DNA of 57,039 bases from Pelotomaculum propionicicum (lineage in GTDB: Bacteria; Bacillota; Desulfotomaculia; Desulfotomaculales; Pelotomaculaceae), in assembly GCF_004369225.1 (NCBI RefSeq), contig NZ_QFFZ01000021.1:1-57039 (forward strand). Reading direction: 5' to 3'. Below are positions 1-7,696 of the stretch, piece after piece (the stretch's first letter is position 1; each line of letters opens with the position of its first letter). The notes beneath the pieces are model-generated. The model saw nothing but the letters and a program-made list of their open reading frames with translations, made no database searches and had not been told where the DNA came from. The position numbers and the translations under genes are program-made.

Positions 1-128
1 ATACCATATACGGAATTAAAAGCATACGCAATGCTGTGAGCCAATTTCTGAAGAGCCCGGTGCGGGAAATCCGCACGCCGGGTTCCGTGGGGGTTGGGCC
101 ACCAAATGGTGGCCCTTCTACCCGGAGG
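1..128 (+). mobile_element. Group II intron 3' end (domains V and VI)
   Basis: Positions 53-85 fold into the signature domain V hairpin of a bacterial group II intron: an AGC triad at 54-56, a lower stem pairing 53-60 with 78-85, a two-base CG bulge at 76-77, and an upper stem TGCGG/CCGCA closed by a GAAA-type loop at 66-69. It is followed at about 86-123 by a second stem (GGGCCACC pairing with GGTGGCCC) in the place of domain VI and by a CTACCC end typical of these introns. The intron-encoded reverse transcriptase would lie to the left, outside the window. The exact 3' splice boundary is not certain; a second canonical-looking end (CCTACTCGAT) occurs at 160-169. Confidence 0.8.
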
Positions 129-179
129 ATAATGCTGCAGAAAATTACTGCAGCATTACCCTACTCGATTATACTCCGG
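122..179. repeat. Nested palindrome downstream of the intron
   Basis: An 11-bp perfect inverted repeat (TAATGCTGCAG at 130-140, CTGCAGCATTA at 148-158) lies inside an outer CCGGAG/CTCCGG pair (122-127 and 174-179). Some group II introns insert next to terminator-like hairpins, so this could be the target site or an extended domain VI region. No T-tract follows the inner hairpin, so it is not a standard terminator. The stretch 180-341 holds no other recognisable feature. Confidence 0.6.
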
Positions 180-341
180 AGGGCATGAAAAAAATACCAG
201 AAACTTTTACCCCTTACATTAAATGGAAATATCATACACTATTAATTGGTTAAGGTATTACTTTTAATGAACCTGTTTGTTTCTCACGCCGTCATACTTT
301 TAGAGTCACGGTGGTTAAATTGCCGGAGGGGGTTCAATAGC

Positions 342-1574
342 TTGGCCAGGCGAATTGTTTTAATAGCGCTTGTTGTAGTGTTAGTTATTGTTATAGGTAA
401 CAATGTTATTGGCCGTATTTATTCAATGATCCCTGTCCAAAGAGCAATATTTAATAACATCCAGAGGATAACTTTCAATATCCAGAGGTCGATACTTGAA
501 TCCGTAAAGGGTATAAAGAAACAAGTGCTGCCCATCGCGGCCGAATTTCCGGGAAGAGAAGCAGCCTTGAGTTCACCATATATTGCTGTGCAAAACTATT
601 TACATGGAAATGATACCCTGGAGTTGAGTGTATATAATCTCGAAACAGGCGAGGAATATACCGTTCCCACTATCGGAAAACACATTTCCGGTTTTGATAT
701 CGAAGGCAAGAATGTGGTTTGGGCGGACCTGCGCAGCGAAACGCGTAACCCGGTGCAGACAGAACCGTCCGGAAAATTTACATATAACCAGAGTAAACTC
801 AACTGGGACATTTTTCTCTATAACCTGGAAACCAGGGAAAAAAAACAGCTTACCTACAACCCGGCCGCCCAGCGCAATCCCCGTATCTGGCAGCATTATG
901 TCGTTTGGGAGGATAACCGCCACGATACTACGGACGACTATTACGGTATCTGGAACGTCTACCTTTACGATCTCAAAAGCGGAAAGGAAACGAGGATTAC
1001 GAGGGGAGAATACGATCACACTCATCCCCGTATCCGGGACGGTAAGATCGTATGGCGGGACAACCGTAACAACACCAATATAAGATTCCGGGGGTGTGAA
1101 AACTGTCCGGACTATAACTGGGACATTTACTTTTATGACATCTCAACGGGCAAGGAGCAGGCTGTAGCTACAGGCCCGACCATGGAATGCGACCCTGACG
1201 TATCCGGCGACCTCGTTGTTTGGGCAGAATACAAAGAACTGAATAACGCCGATATTGTAATGAAGAATTTGGAATCCGGCAAAGTGACCAGGTTGACGGA
1301 TGACTCATTCCACCAGTGGCAGCCGCGGGTAGATAACGGGCGAGTCGTCTGGACCGACGAACGGCGCGGCCACTCCACCAGTGATGTTAGCACCGACTTT
1401 GCCAACGCGGACGTCCTTTTGTACCATACCCGAACCGGTAAAACAACCCGGCTTACGGGTGGCTGGATTCAGTCCCAGCCCCTTATATCCGGTCAATATG
1501 CTGCTTTTTTATACGACACCCAGGCAAATCCCCGTTACCAGGTTGTTAAGCTGCCGGATAAACTGGTTCGCTAA
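342..1574 (+). CDS. Membrane-anchored TolB-like beta-propeller protein
   Basis: I chose the TTG at 342 because GGAGGGGG lies at 325-332, nine bases upstream; the frame is open back to 246 without a better site. The product (410 aa) begins with a short basic stretch and one hydrophobic helix (about residues 4-20) and then carries at least five blade-like repeats, each with a D/H-P-x-V/I ... VVW-x-D/E-x-R core (for example VVWADLR, VVWEDNR, IVWRDNR, VVWAEYK, VVWTDERR). This is the pattern of periplasmic TolB/YVTN-like propellers, so it is probably an extracytoplasmic scaffold tethered to the membrane. Its ligand is unknown. It is one of several propeller proteins in the window. Confidence 0.8.
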   Translation: MARRIVLIALVVVLVIVIGNNVIGRIYSMIPVQRAIFNNIQRITFNIQRSILESVKGIKKQVLPIAAEFPGREAALSSPYIAVQNYLHGNDTLELSVYNLETGEEYTVPTIGKHISGFDIEGKNVVWADLRSETRNPVQTEPSGKFTYNQSKLNWDIFLYNLETREKKQLTYNPAAQRNPRIWQHYVVWEDNRHDTTDDYYGIWNVYLYDLKSGKETRITRGEYDHTHPRIRDGKIVWRDNRNNTNIRFRGCENCPDYNWDIYFYDISTGKEQAVATGPTMECDPDVSGDLVVWAEYKELNNADIVMKNLESGKVTRLTDDSFHQWQPRVDNGRVVWTDERRGHSTSDVSTDFANADVLLYHTRTGKTTRLTGGWIQSQPLISGQYAAFLYDTQANPRYQVVKLPDKLVR

Positions 1575-1620
1575 AATATCGCTTGTCTCAGCTTTTTAAA
1601 CTTAGAAAGGATTTAATGAA

Positions 1621-1812
1621 ATGTATCTCCCAATCATATTTGTTGTATTTGCGATTGGCTTGTTTTATCTTGCTTATAGGCTATTAAAAGCAGAAAAAGA
1701 TGTTGCCTTAGAGATTCTAAGGTATATTGTTGTAATTTTTTTATCGTGGCTTGCAGTCTCCCTTATTATTGCCGCCCTAAGGTACGTCACGCCTATAGGC
1801 AGGGGTTTTTAA
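1621..1812 (+). CDS. Small two-helix membrane protein
   Basis: 63 aa, ATG start with GAAAGGA at 1605-1611 nine bases upstream. Two hydrophobic helices (about residues 2-20 and 33-52) are separated by a charged KAEKDVALE loop. No family recognised. It lies 46 bases after the propeller gene on the same strand and may be cotranscribed with it. Confidence 0.6.
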   Translation: MYLPIIFVVFAIGLFYLAYRLLKAEKDVALEILRYIVVIFLSWLAVSLIIAALRYVTPIGRGF

Positions 1813-1926
1813 CGGCTATTTTCAGCAGAAGACCGTCCCTGTTATATAAAATTTTTTAAATTTTAACTGTAACGTTTTGCGTTTTCAAACGACTATACAG
1901 TTAAACAACTTAAGGGGGAGATTTTT

Positions 1927-2888
1927 TTGAAAAGGGTTAAGAGAACAACTGCCGCTGTGCTGGCTGTGGGCATGCTGCTGTCCACGACCGCCTGGGCGGC
2001 GGAAAAAGAGGTGTCGAGCGTGCGGGAAGTGAAAGGCGGTACGGAAATTGTACAGTTGAAAGACGGGGCTGCCGGACAGCCGGTCGCAAAGGCACAGTTG
2101 AATGAGTCACAGCGGCAGGCCCTGGAAAAGATCTTTAAGATCGTGCCCGAACTAAAGGAACTCTCCGTGGAAGGTGTGCATGACGAGGGGGATGCTGCTT
2201 GGGGGGTAACCTTGAGCGACCGCGCCGGAGAGGCGGCGCCCGGTATTATGCATACTTACGCCAGCATTTTTTTTAAAACTAATACAGGAGAACTGCTATG
2301 AGAAAAATGACGGCGTAAAGGACGGCGGACCGGATCTGGCTTTGTTCCCCGATCCTTCCCAGGCCATGACGAGAGAAGCGGCGGAAAAGGTTTTTGCCGG
2401 GCTGCTGGAAATGAAGCTGAACTACGTTGAACGGCAGCCCCTGAAGTACCCGGTGTTTGGCAGCAAGAAGGTCGAAACCCGGCCGGTCTTGATGGTATAC
2501 TCCTTCGAACTATACCCTCATAGATGCTGTGACGGGGAAGCCGCTGGACGGTTTTCAAGAGCAGCCGCTGACCAGCCGGATAAGCCTGGCTGGAGAGGGC
2601 AAGAAACTGGTCGCCGGGACTCCCGAAGAAGCGGCCTCTCTACTTGCCGCTGAGACAGGCATAGATATTTCCGGCATGAAGTTTAACGGGGTAGTAGAGC
2701 GGGAAGAGTACCTTGAGCCGGGAATTAAGGTGAAAGAGTACAACTGGATGTCCGAACCCCAAACAGGTCCGGACGGCAGGCCGGATCACAGCAAAATGCG
2801 TTATTTACATCTCAGCGCGCTGGCAGACACGGGCCAGGTGGTCGGCTTCAGCCTCCAGGATGAATCCGGGCGCGGCAAAAAGAGATGA
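1927..2888 (+). pseudogene. Decayed YcdB-like exported protein
   Basis: A TTG start at 1927 with AAGGGGGAG just upstream begins a clean signal peptide (MKRVKRTTAAVLAVGMLLS...TAWAA). The reading continues in frame to a stop at 2301, but the homologous sequence goes on in a second frame from about 2297 (YEKNDGVKDGGPDLALFPD) and in a third from about 2507 (YTLIDAVTGKPLDGF) to a stop at 2888. Two frameshifts, near 2296 and 2506, therefore break one gene. Similar sequence (a domain with ...REEAEKVF...MKL.. and ...KPVLALMF) is seen in the intact protein at 19277-21580, which supports the YcdB-like assignment and suggests a paralogue in decay. Confidence 0.75.
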
Positions 2889-2995
2889 ATTAACTTTATA
2901 AACAATGTTCACGGGTGTCCTGGGCTGAATTCCTGTGGTGACGGACTGGCTACCGGGTAAAGTGAAAGAGAAACTTGTTTTCGGATGTAAGCCCG

Positions 2996-3101
2996 CTAGG
3001 TACCGATCCAGATAATTTCCACGCCAATTTCCCTGGCGGAGGCTAGAATTTCGGGATCTCCGGTGACCACCGGATGACGAAAGCGTCCCGCAAGAAATCA
3101 A
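2996..3101 (-). pseudogene. C-terminal remnant of a PIN-domain (VapC-type) toxin
   Basis: On the minus strand the frame reads RFRHPVVTGDPEILASARE followed by IGVEIIWIGT and a stop (TAG at 2996-2998). HPVVTGDPE plus a C-terminal hydrophobic beta strand is the usual end of VapC-like PIN toxins. The frame is closed upstream near 3102, so only the last third or less remains. It ends inside the junction with the PrcB-like remnant on the other strand. Assignment is by motif only. Confidence 0.45.
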
Positions 3102-3381
3102 GGAATGGGCGGCCGCCAACGTCTTGCAGCCTTTTACCGGCTCGAAAACCCTGGGTGAATGGAGCTATTTACTTATCGCCGCGGGGGAAAAGTCAACGGC
3201 CGGTTACAGTGTGGGGGTTACCAGTATCTCTGGCAGTTCAGACAAGTTAAAAGTTTATTACCGGGTTGACGGCCCGTTGCCCGGTCAGGTGGAGGCGCAG
3301 GTGATCACCTACCCGTATATTTTAGTCCGTATCCCGGCAAATGAGGCGGCGGTGGAATTCGTGGAGGGAAACCCGCAATGA
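3067..3381 (+). pseudogene. PrcB-like C-terminal domain, 5'-truncated
   Basis: The frame reads ...PPDDESVPQEIKEWAAANVL and then a domain with GEKSTAGYSVGVTSI, KVYYRVDGPLPGQ and TYPYILVRIPA, which matches the layout of the PrcB C-terminal domain (G-GY-V near the start, YPY-vriP near the end). No start codon with a ribosome site is present; the TTG at 3124 is not convincing. This may be the tail of the broken gene at 1927-2888 or of a separate protein, now separated by about 180 bases of foreign sequence (2889-3066). Confidence 0.55.
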
Positions 3382-3405
3382 AAATATATTCGCAAATATA
3401 AAAGA

Positions 3406-3564
3406 ATGGTCCAGACAATTAATAAAAAAGTGAGCAATTATATCAATTCTGAAAAACGTATGGCAAGTGCAAAGGCGGAGGATTTTATTCCGGCTGACAA
3501 AGCCATGCAGGAGCTTGGCATTAATGATGCATATTTAGAAGGCACAGACGTGGAGCTTGAATAG
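3406..3564 (+). CDS. Small antitoxin of a RelE/ParE-type pair
   Basis: A 52-aa ORF (MVQTINKKVSNYINSEKRMA...) ends one base before the toxin start. Length, acidic C-terminus (LEGTDVELE) and position directly upstream of a RelE/ParE-like toxin are those of a short antitoxin. Antitoxins of this type usually have a DNA-binding N-terminal part of 40-50 residues more, so this one may be a shortened form. No strong ribosome binding site is seen before the ATG. Confidence 0.5.
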   Translation: MVQTINKKVSNYINSEKRMASAKAEDFIPADKAMQELGINDAYLEGTDVELE

Positions 3565-3565
3565 A

Positions 3566-3850
3566 ATGTGGAAGGTAGAGTATTTAAGAAATGCTTTGGA
3601 GGATATAAAGCAGCTTGATCGAGCGCAGCGTGTGCAGTTCATCAAAGCCATTAACAAGGTGTCAGGTAATCCTCTACCACAGGCAGAGGGCGGTTATGGT
3701 AAGCCCCTTGGCAATAAAGGCGGTACCAATTTAGCAGGCTACTTCAAGATTAAGCTCCTTATAGTTCCTGCGAGAGCAGATGATGAGGTTTATATTATTA
3801 CACAGAGGTTAAAGGGTTGTCATTCAGGCAATAGATTAGCGTTCGTATAA
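3566..3850 (+). CDS. RelE/ParE-family toxin
   Basis: 94 aa from the ATG at 3566, with GGAG ending about nine bases upstream inside the antitoxin gene. The sequence shows the RelE/ParE fold pattern: an N-terminal strand (WKVEYLRNALEDIKQL), two helices with basic residues, a central NPLPQ..GGYGKPLG motif, and C-terminal strands (LAGYFKIKLLIVPAR, DEVYIITQRL). Toxins of this family cleave mRNA on the ribosome or poison gyrase. Its 3' end overlaps the 3' end of the convergent PemK/MazF-like toxin by 15 bases, so two unrelated toxin genes meet tail to tail. Confidence 0.7.
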   Translation: MWKVEYLRNALEDIKQLDRAQRVQFIKAINKVSGNPLPQAEGGYGKPLGNKGGTNLAGYFKIKLLIVPARADDEVYIITQRLKGCHSGNRLAFV

Positions 3851-4174
3851 GCCAAATAATTCCTTAAGAGAAATTCTTAGAGCCAAAAAGAAAGAAGTAT
3901 CAGCCACATTTTCCTGATATTCTTTTAACCTTTGCTTATCAATTGCCCGTATCTGGTCTGGAAGTGCCCGTGTGACTTTACCGTGAAAAATCATCTCCGG
4001 CCTGAAAGAGGCGGATTTGGCCCCGGTTGAAAGCGGTACAACTACAACAGTAGATAGATAATTAAAAGGCTCATCGGAAACAACTACTACGTAATGTGGC
4101 CCACGCAGGACTCGGCCAGTACCTTCCAGGCTAACACGGTATATATCACCCGAGTGAGGCGCTTCCCCCGGCAT
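3836..4174 (-). CDS. MazF/PemK-family endoribonuclease toxin
   Basis: 112 aa. Features of the family are visible: an N-terminal GDIYRVSLEGTGRVLRGPHYVVVVSD (the G-x-hydrophobic entry strand and R-G-P-H-hydrophobic strand), VVVVPLSTG, and KVTRALPDQIRAIDKQRL. These proteins are sequence-specific mRNA interferases neutralised by a RHH- or AbrB-type antitoxin. Its ATG overlaps the antitoxin stop by one base (TAATG), which suggests translational coupling. The usual length is 110-120 aa, so it looks intact. Confidence 0.8.
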   Translation of the reverse strand: MPGEAPHSGDIYRVSLEGTGRVLRGPHYVVVVSDEPFNYLSTVVVVPLSTGAKSASFRPEMIFHGKVTRALPDQIRAIDKQRLKEYQENVADTSFFLALRISLKELFGLYER

Positions 4175-4434
4175 TAAAGCTCACCCTTTTCAGCCTGGGC
4201 CATCCGTTCCATGTACTCGTCGAGGTCGGCATCTGCAAATTCAGACAGGTTTTCTTCTTCGGCTAACCGGCGGCATTCATCCCGTAAGCTTTTACGTCTC
4301 GTTTCCGTAACGTAGTGTTCTACCGCCTGGCGGACGAAGTCACTCAGGGTGGGGAATTTCTGTGGGTCCCGCACTTTTTCAATATCTTTGAGAAGTTTTG
4401 ATGGCATACGGACAGTTGTACGTACTTGTTCCAC
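4174..4434 (-). CDS. Ribbon-helix-helix antitoxin for the PemK/MazF toxin
   Basis: 86 aa, GTG start at 4434 with GGAGG seven bases upstream. The N-terminus (VRTTVRMPSKLLKDIEKV) followed by SDFVRQAVEHYV is a typical CopG/RHH DNA-binding unit, and the C-terminal half is acidic (EEENLSEFADADLDEYM), as expected for the toxin-binding segment. The pair probably autoregulates from the AT-rich stretch at 4440-4500. Confidence 0.8.
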   Translation of the reverse strand: MEQVRTTVRMPSKLLKDIEKVRDPQKFPTLSDFVRQAVEHYVTETRRKSLRDECRRLAEEENLSEFADADLDEYMERMAQAEKGEL

Positions 4435-4609
4435 GATCTAGCCTCCATAATGTCAGACGTTATTAATATATTATAAGCTTTTGGATTAGATAATGTCAAC
4501 CGGCTAAGTTTAGAACTTCGGGACCATTCCACCGCATAATCAATACGTATAAAATCCGGTGTTTTATTTGCCATTTAGTTTGGTCAGGATTTTAAGCTGA
4601 TTTAAAAAC

Positions 4610-5284
4610 TTGTTGCGGAATGGACACTTATATCAAACGGCTTGGCCTGAAGAAAACCGGCACGGTAATAACGTTGTCCCCCGGGACAGAGAGCAGGAAT
4701 TAGCCTTGGAGAAAAAAAGTTTGGTAGAGGATTTATATGAACTGCAGAAAGAAATTTCTGATCTATCAGCCAAACTGGATCAGGCCGGGGTAGGACAAAG
4801 AGAGGCTAATGAAGCACTGGAAAGAGAACTTGTTAAAATAAGACGATTTGCCGGCTTATCCCCTGTGTCCGGACCGGGAGTGGAGTTGGTTGTACAAAGT
4901 CACCCGGGGCAGGCCGGATCCGGTACTGTCCATGCTCCAAAAGATATCACCGACGAACATCTTTTAAAAATGGTTAACGAATTATACAACGCAGGCTCGG
5001 AAGCTATTGCCATAAACGGCCAGCGCATCACGGCCGTCAGCGAGATACGCCTGGCCGGCAACCACATCAATATTAACGGAACCCCTCTGTCACCTCCTTA
5101 CCGTATCATCGCCATCGGCAATGCCTCCGCTCTAAAGAGCAGGTTGGAATTAAAAGGCGGCCTTGCCGAATATCTAAGCGATTCCGGCATTTCAGTTGAA
5201 ACGCAGGAAAAAAATAAGGTTATGGTACCGGCTTTTACAGGGGAGTTATACTTCGAATATGCAAAGCCTGTTAAAGAGAATTAG
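4610..5284 (+). CDS. DUF881-family protein lacking its membrane anchor
   Basis: The C-terminal part carries the DUF881 signature: GLSPVSGPGVELVV, LLKMVNELYNAGSEAIAINGQRI, followed by PYRIIAIGNASAL and LKGGLAEYL. An N-terminal coiled coil (about residues 25-70, ELALEKKSLVEDLYELQ) precedes it. Family members normally begin with a membrane helix before the coiled coil; here a stop at 4598-4600 closes the frame just before the TTG at 4610, there is no clear ribosome site, and the first 25 residues are polar. The gene is probably 5'-truncated, perhaps by a recombination just left of 4600. Function of the family is unknown; members occur near cell-division or sporulation genes. Confidence 0.6.
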   Translation: MLRNGHLYQTAWPEENRHGNNVVPRDREQELALEKKSLVEDLYELQKEISDLSAKLDQAGVGQREANEALERELVKIRRFAGLSPVSGPGVELVVQSHPGQAGSGTVHAPKDITDEHLLKMVNELYNAGSEAIAINGQRITAVSEIRLAGNHININGTPLSPPYRIIAIGNASALKSRLELKGGLAEYLSDSGISVETQEKNKVMVPAFTGELYFEYAKPVKEN

Positions 5285-5316
5285 TATTTAAATACAGCAA
5301 CATTGAAAGGTATCAG

Positions 5317-5847
5317 GTGGGTTGTGTGTTGAAATCACTCGCCGAACTTTATAAAGAATACAGGCCCATGATCTTTCGCTACCTCTACCGCTGCACCGGC
5401 AGTCACGACCTGGCCGAGGAACTGACCCAGGAGACCTTTTACCAGGCAGTGCTTTCGATAGCCGGTTTTCGCGGTGAGTCCGGCGTGAGTACCTGGCTTT
5501 ACCGGATCGCCCGTAATGTCTGTTCGAAGAACGTCCGTAAGGCGAACCATTTGCTTTTGGCAGACCCGGCATGGTGTGATACTGCAGCGGCTACGGACGG
5601 CGATCCGGAAGAGGCGCTTTGCGGCGCCGAACTTGCCGGACAGGTTGAGCGCGCGCTCTCCCTGCTCCCGGAGGATTACCGGTCGGCGATTCTCATGCGT
5701 GAAGTGGAAAATTTAAGCTACGACGAGATCGGAGCAGCCCTGGGCAAGTCTCCCCAGGCCGCACGGGTGATTTTGTTCAGGGCTAAAAAACGCTTCAGGG
5801 AAATATATTGCACGCTGGAAAAGGGGGGATTACGTGAGCGAGAGTAA
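5317..5847 (+). CDS. ECF-type RNA polymerase sigma factor
   Basis: About 172-176 aa. Region 2 is clear (YRPMIFRYLYRCTGSHDLAEELTQ, then ETFYQAVLSIAGFRGES), as is region 4 (LPEDYRSAILMREVENLSYDEIG, AALGKSPQAARVILFRAKKR). Start is GTG 5317 (GAAAGG at 5305-5310) or TTG 5329 (AGGTGG at 5315-5320); both are in frame. The 3' end overlaps the anti-sigma gene by 14 bases, so the two are probably translated together. A stub copy of its first codons occurs at 7608. It would direct transcription of an extracytoplasmic-stress regulon when released by the anti-sigma factor. Confidence 0.85.
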   Translation: MGCVLKSLAELYKEYRPMIFRYLYRCTGSHDLAEELTQETFYQAVLSIAGFRGESGVSTWLYRIARNVCSKNVRKANHLLLADPAWCDTAAATDGDPEEALCGAELAGQVERALSLLPEDYRSAILMREVENLSYDEIGAALGKSPQAARVILFRAKKRFREIYCTLEKGGLRERE

Positions 5848-7363
5848 ATGCGAGATAGTCCAGGACTTGCTGGCCCTTTATGCCGAGGGTGAGGTCAGCG
5901 CAGCCACCGCCGGGTTCGTGGAAGAGCATCTGTCGTCGTGTAACGAGTGCAGGCGCTCGCTGGAGGAGTTTCAAAAACCGATCTTCCATGCGCCCGGACA
6001 ATTAAACTCTGAGATCAATGAAACGCGTGAAAAAACGGCCGCGGTCTTTCTGGTCAGGCTGCGCCGCACTTTTTTGATGGTACTGGTTTTACTAGCGCTG
6101 TCTGCCGCGGGACTTGCGTCGGCCTCATACTATGCGGGGAAAAACGTTGCTACGAGAGATCCTGCTTACGCCAGGGCGGAAAAGATGGGCTTGATCACGC
6201 CGGTGGGGCAGACAAAACAACTGGGTCAGAGCTGGATCACCGTCGACGGGATCCTTTTCGACGCCGCCCGTACCACAGTATTCTACAGGATGTCTCCTGC
6301 CCAGGATATGTCAGGAGAGATTGAAATCGAAATGCGGGACGAAAACGGGAACTATTATCCATACTTCGCGGGTAAGGGCTACCGGGGGGAACATTTCATG
6401 GCCGAGCTTGCCGCTATAGAACCGGACGCGCGTGCAGTGTCGCTCATATTTACAGACAGTGCCGGAAGTGAAAAGGCAGTCTTTGATATTCAGGTGGATA
6501 CGGTAAAACTTGCCGGGTTAACCAGGGAAATCAGCCCTGAACTGAAAAGCGAGGCAGGCGGGCTGAAAATCAGCCTGGATAAACTTGTTCTGGGGGTTAG
6601 CCAGAGCGTCGTGGAATTTACTGTGGCAGTAGAACCGGACAGCGACGTGACCGGTGTCGGCTTTGGAGCCGGCCAGCCGTTCAGCCTGGGCCTGGGACCG
6701 GACGGACAGGCGCACGCTGCGGCAGCCGGCTTCACCGGACCGCCGCGCGGGGCCACGGGGGCGCCGCCGGATCAGCCGTCCGGGGGACCGGGACGCCCCG
6801 CCGCTAAGGATGCCCCGCCGGTGGGTATACCGCTGTTGATTGATCTAACAAACGGCAAAAGCGCTGCCTATGAAGGCGCCAAGTATAGTACCATTACCAG
6901 CACCGGCAGCGTGGCGGGTTCCTTCCTTTTCAACGCCCTTGACGTGGACGCCAAAAAACTAAAACTTTCCTTTCCCCCGCTGTACGCCTACCGGCAAACC
7001 ATACCCGAGGAGAAGGTAAGTTTGACAATTCCAACGGAAGGCGAGGTTTTATTGGACAGGAACATTACCGCCGGCGGGAAGGAGATTTACCTGGACAGGC
7101 TCTCAGTGGAAGGAGAGCGGCTTTGTTTGTATTACAGACTGCCCGGCCAGCAGGGCTATTTCCCCGTTTACCTGCCCGACTTTCGCCTGGAGGACAATGA
7201 AGGAAGGCCGCTCGGGCACAGCCGGAACACCTGGGAAAATGAAACCGGCAGGATAGAAATATACCTGACGGATCCCGGACAGCGGGATTTGACCTTAAAC
7301 CTGGCTGCGGTCGGTGAAAAACTGCCTGACGTGGTTTTTGACCGGATTCCCGTCGGGAATTAG
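5834..7363 (+). CDS. Zinc-finger anti-sigma factor with large extracytoplasmic domain
   Basis: 509 aa. The N-terminal cytoplasmic domain has the zinc-binding anti-sigma pattern C6...H32-x3-C36-x2-C39 (HLSSCNEC). One membrane helix follows (about residues 76-95, LMVLVLLALSAAGLASA), then a long exported part resembling the DUF4179-type beta-rich region (DGILFDAARTTVFYRM, LDKLVLGVSQSVVEF). A low-complexity Pro/Gly-rich insert (GATGAPPDQPSGGPGRPAA) sits near residues 305-325. It overlaps the sigma gene and would sequester the sigma factor until an envelope signal is sensed. Confidence 0.8.
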   Translation: MSESKCEIVQDLLALYAEGEVSAATAGFVEEHLSSCNECRRSLEEFQKPIFHAPGQLNSEINETREKTAAVFLVRLRRTFLMVLVLLALSAAGLASASYYAGKNVATRDPAYARAEKMGLITPVGQTKQLGQSWITVDGILFDAARTTVFYRMSPAQDMSGEIEIEMRDENGNYYPYFAGKGYRGEHFMAELAAIEPDARAVSLIFTDSAGSEKAVFDIQVDTVKLAGLTREISPELKSEAGGLKISLDKLVLGVSQSVVEFTVAVEPDSDVTGVGFGAGQPFSLGLGPDGQAHAAAAGFTGPPRGATGAPPDQPSGGPGRPAAKDAPPVGIPLLIDLTNGKSAAYEGAKYSTITSTGSVAGSFLFNALDVDAKKLKLSFPPLYAYRQTIPEEKVSLTIPTEGEVLLDRNITAGGKEIYLDRLSVEGERLCLYYRLPGQQGYFPVYLPDFRLEDNEGRPLGHSRNTWENETGRIEIYLTDPGQRDLTLNLAAVGEKLPDVVFDRIPVGN

Positions 7364-7482
7364 AATGATGAAACGCAGATCACTCTGAATACTTTAAAGC
7401 GCGAGGATATTACGGATACTTGTATCCTTATTCTCATTAATAGTTATGAACATATCCAACACCTATGAAGAGAAGGCGTTAG

Positions 7483-7611
7483 ATGCCTTTGTCTCTTGGA
7501 AAACAGTTGCATAAAACGCACAGGCCGCGGACGGATTGGGGGCTCTTAAGCGTCATAGCGGCTCTTATCGGGATTGTTTTTGGTACAGTACTGATGAAAG
7601 GGGTTAGGTGA
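7483..7611 (+). CDS. Possible 42-aa single-helix membrane peptide
   Basis: ATG at 7483 with GAGAAGG ending about six bases upstream; product has a basic N-terminus and one hydrophobic helix (WGLLSVIAALIGIVFGTVL). It lies in the 330-base gap after the anti-sigma gene, and its stop overlaps the GTG of the sigma stub at 7608, imitating the coupling seen in the sigma/anti-sigma pair. No family recognised; could be chance, but the ribosome site and the helix argue for a real gene. Confidence 0.4.
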   Translation: MPLSLGKQLHKTHRPRTDWGLLSVIAALIGIVFGTVLMKGVR

Positions 7612-7661
7612 GTTGCGCATTGAAATCACTTGCCGAGAAAGGGGACATGGCTTGCCTTTAA
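7608..7661 (+). pseudogene. Stub duplicate of the ECF sigma gene start
   Basis: The frame from GTG 7608 reads MSCALKSLAEKGDMACL and stops. It matches the start of the sigma factor at 5317 (MGCVLKSLAELYKEY) in both protein and DNA: GTGAGTTGCGCATTGAAATC here against GTGGGTTGTGTGTTGAAATC there, including the preceding GGTGAG/AGGTGG. It is a remnant of a second copy, cut after about ten codons, and marks a duplication or deletion endpoint upstream of the truncated propeller gene. Confidence 0.6.
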
Positions 7662-7696
7662 GTCCCTGGTAGACGGTTTAACTTAAAGATAAAGAA

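Noticed and set aside
2805-3119. Minus-strand 104-codon frame
   Set aside because: It crosses a junction between unrelated remnants and lacks a ribosome site; the VapC-like remnant is in another frame.
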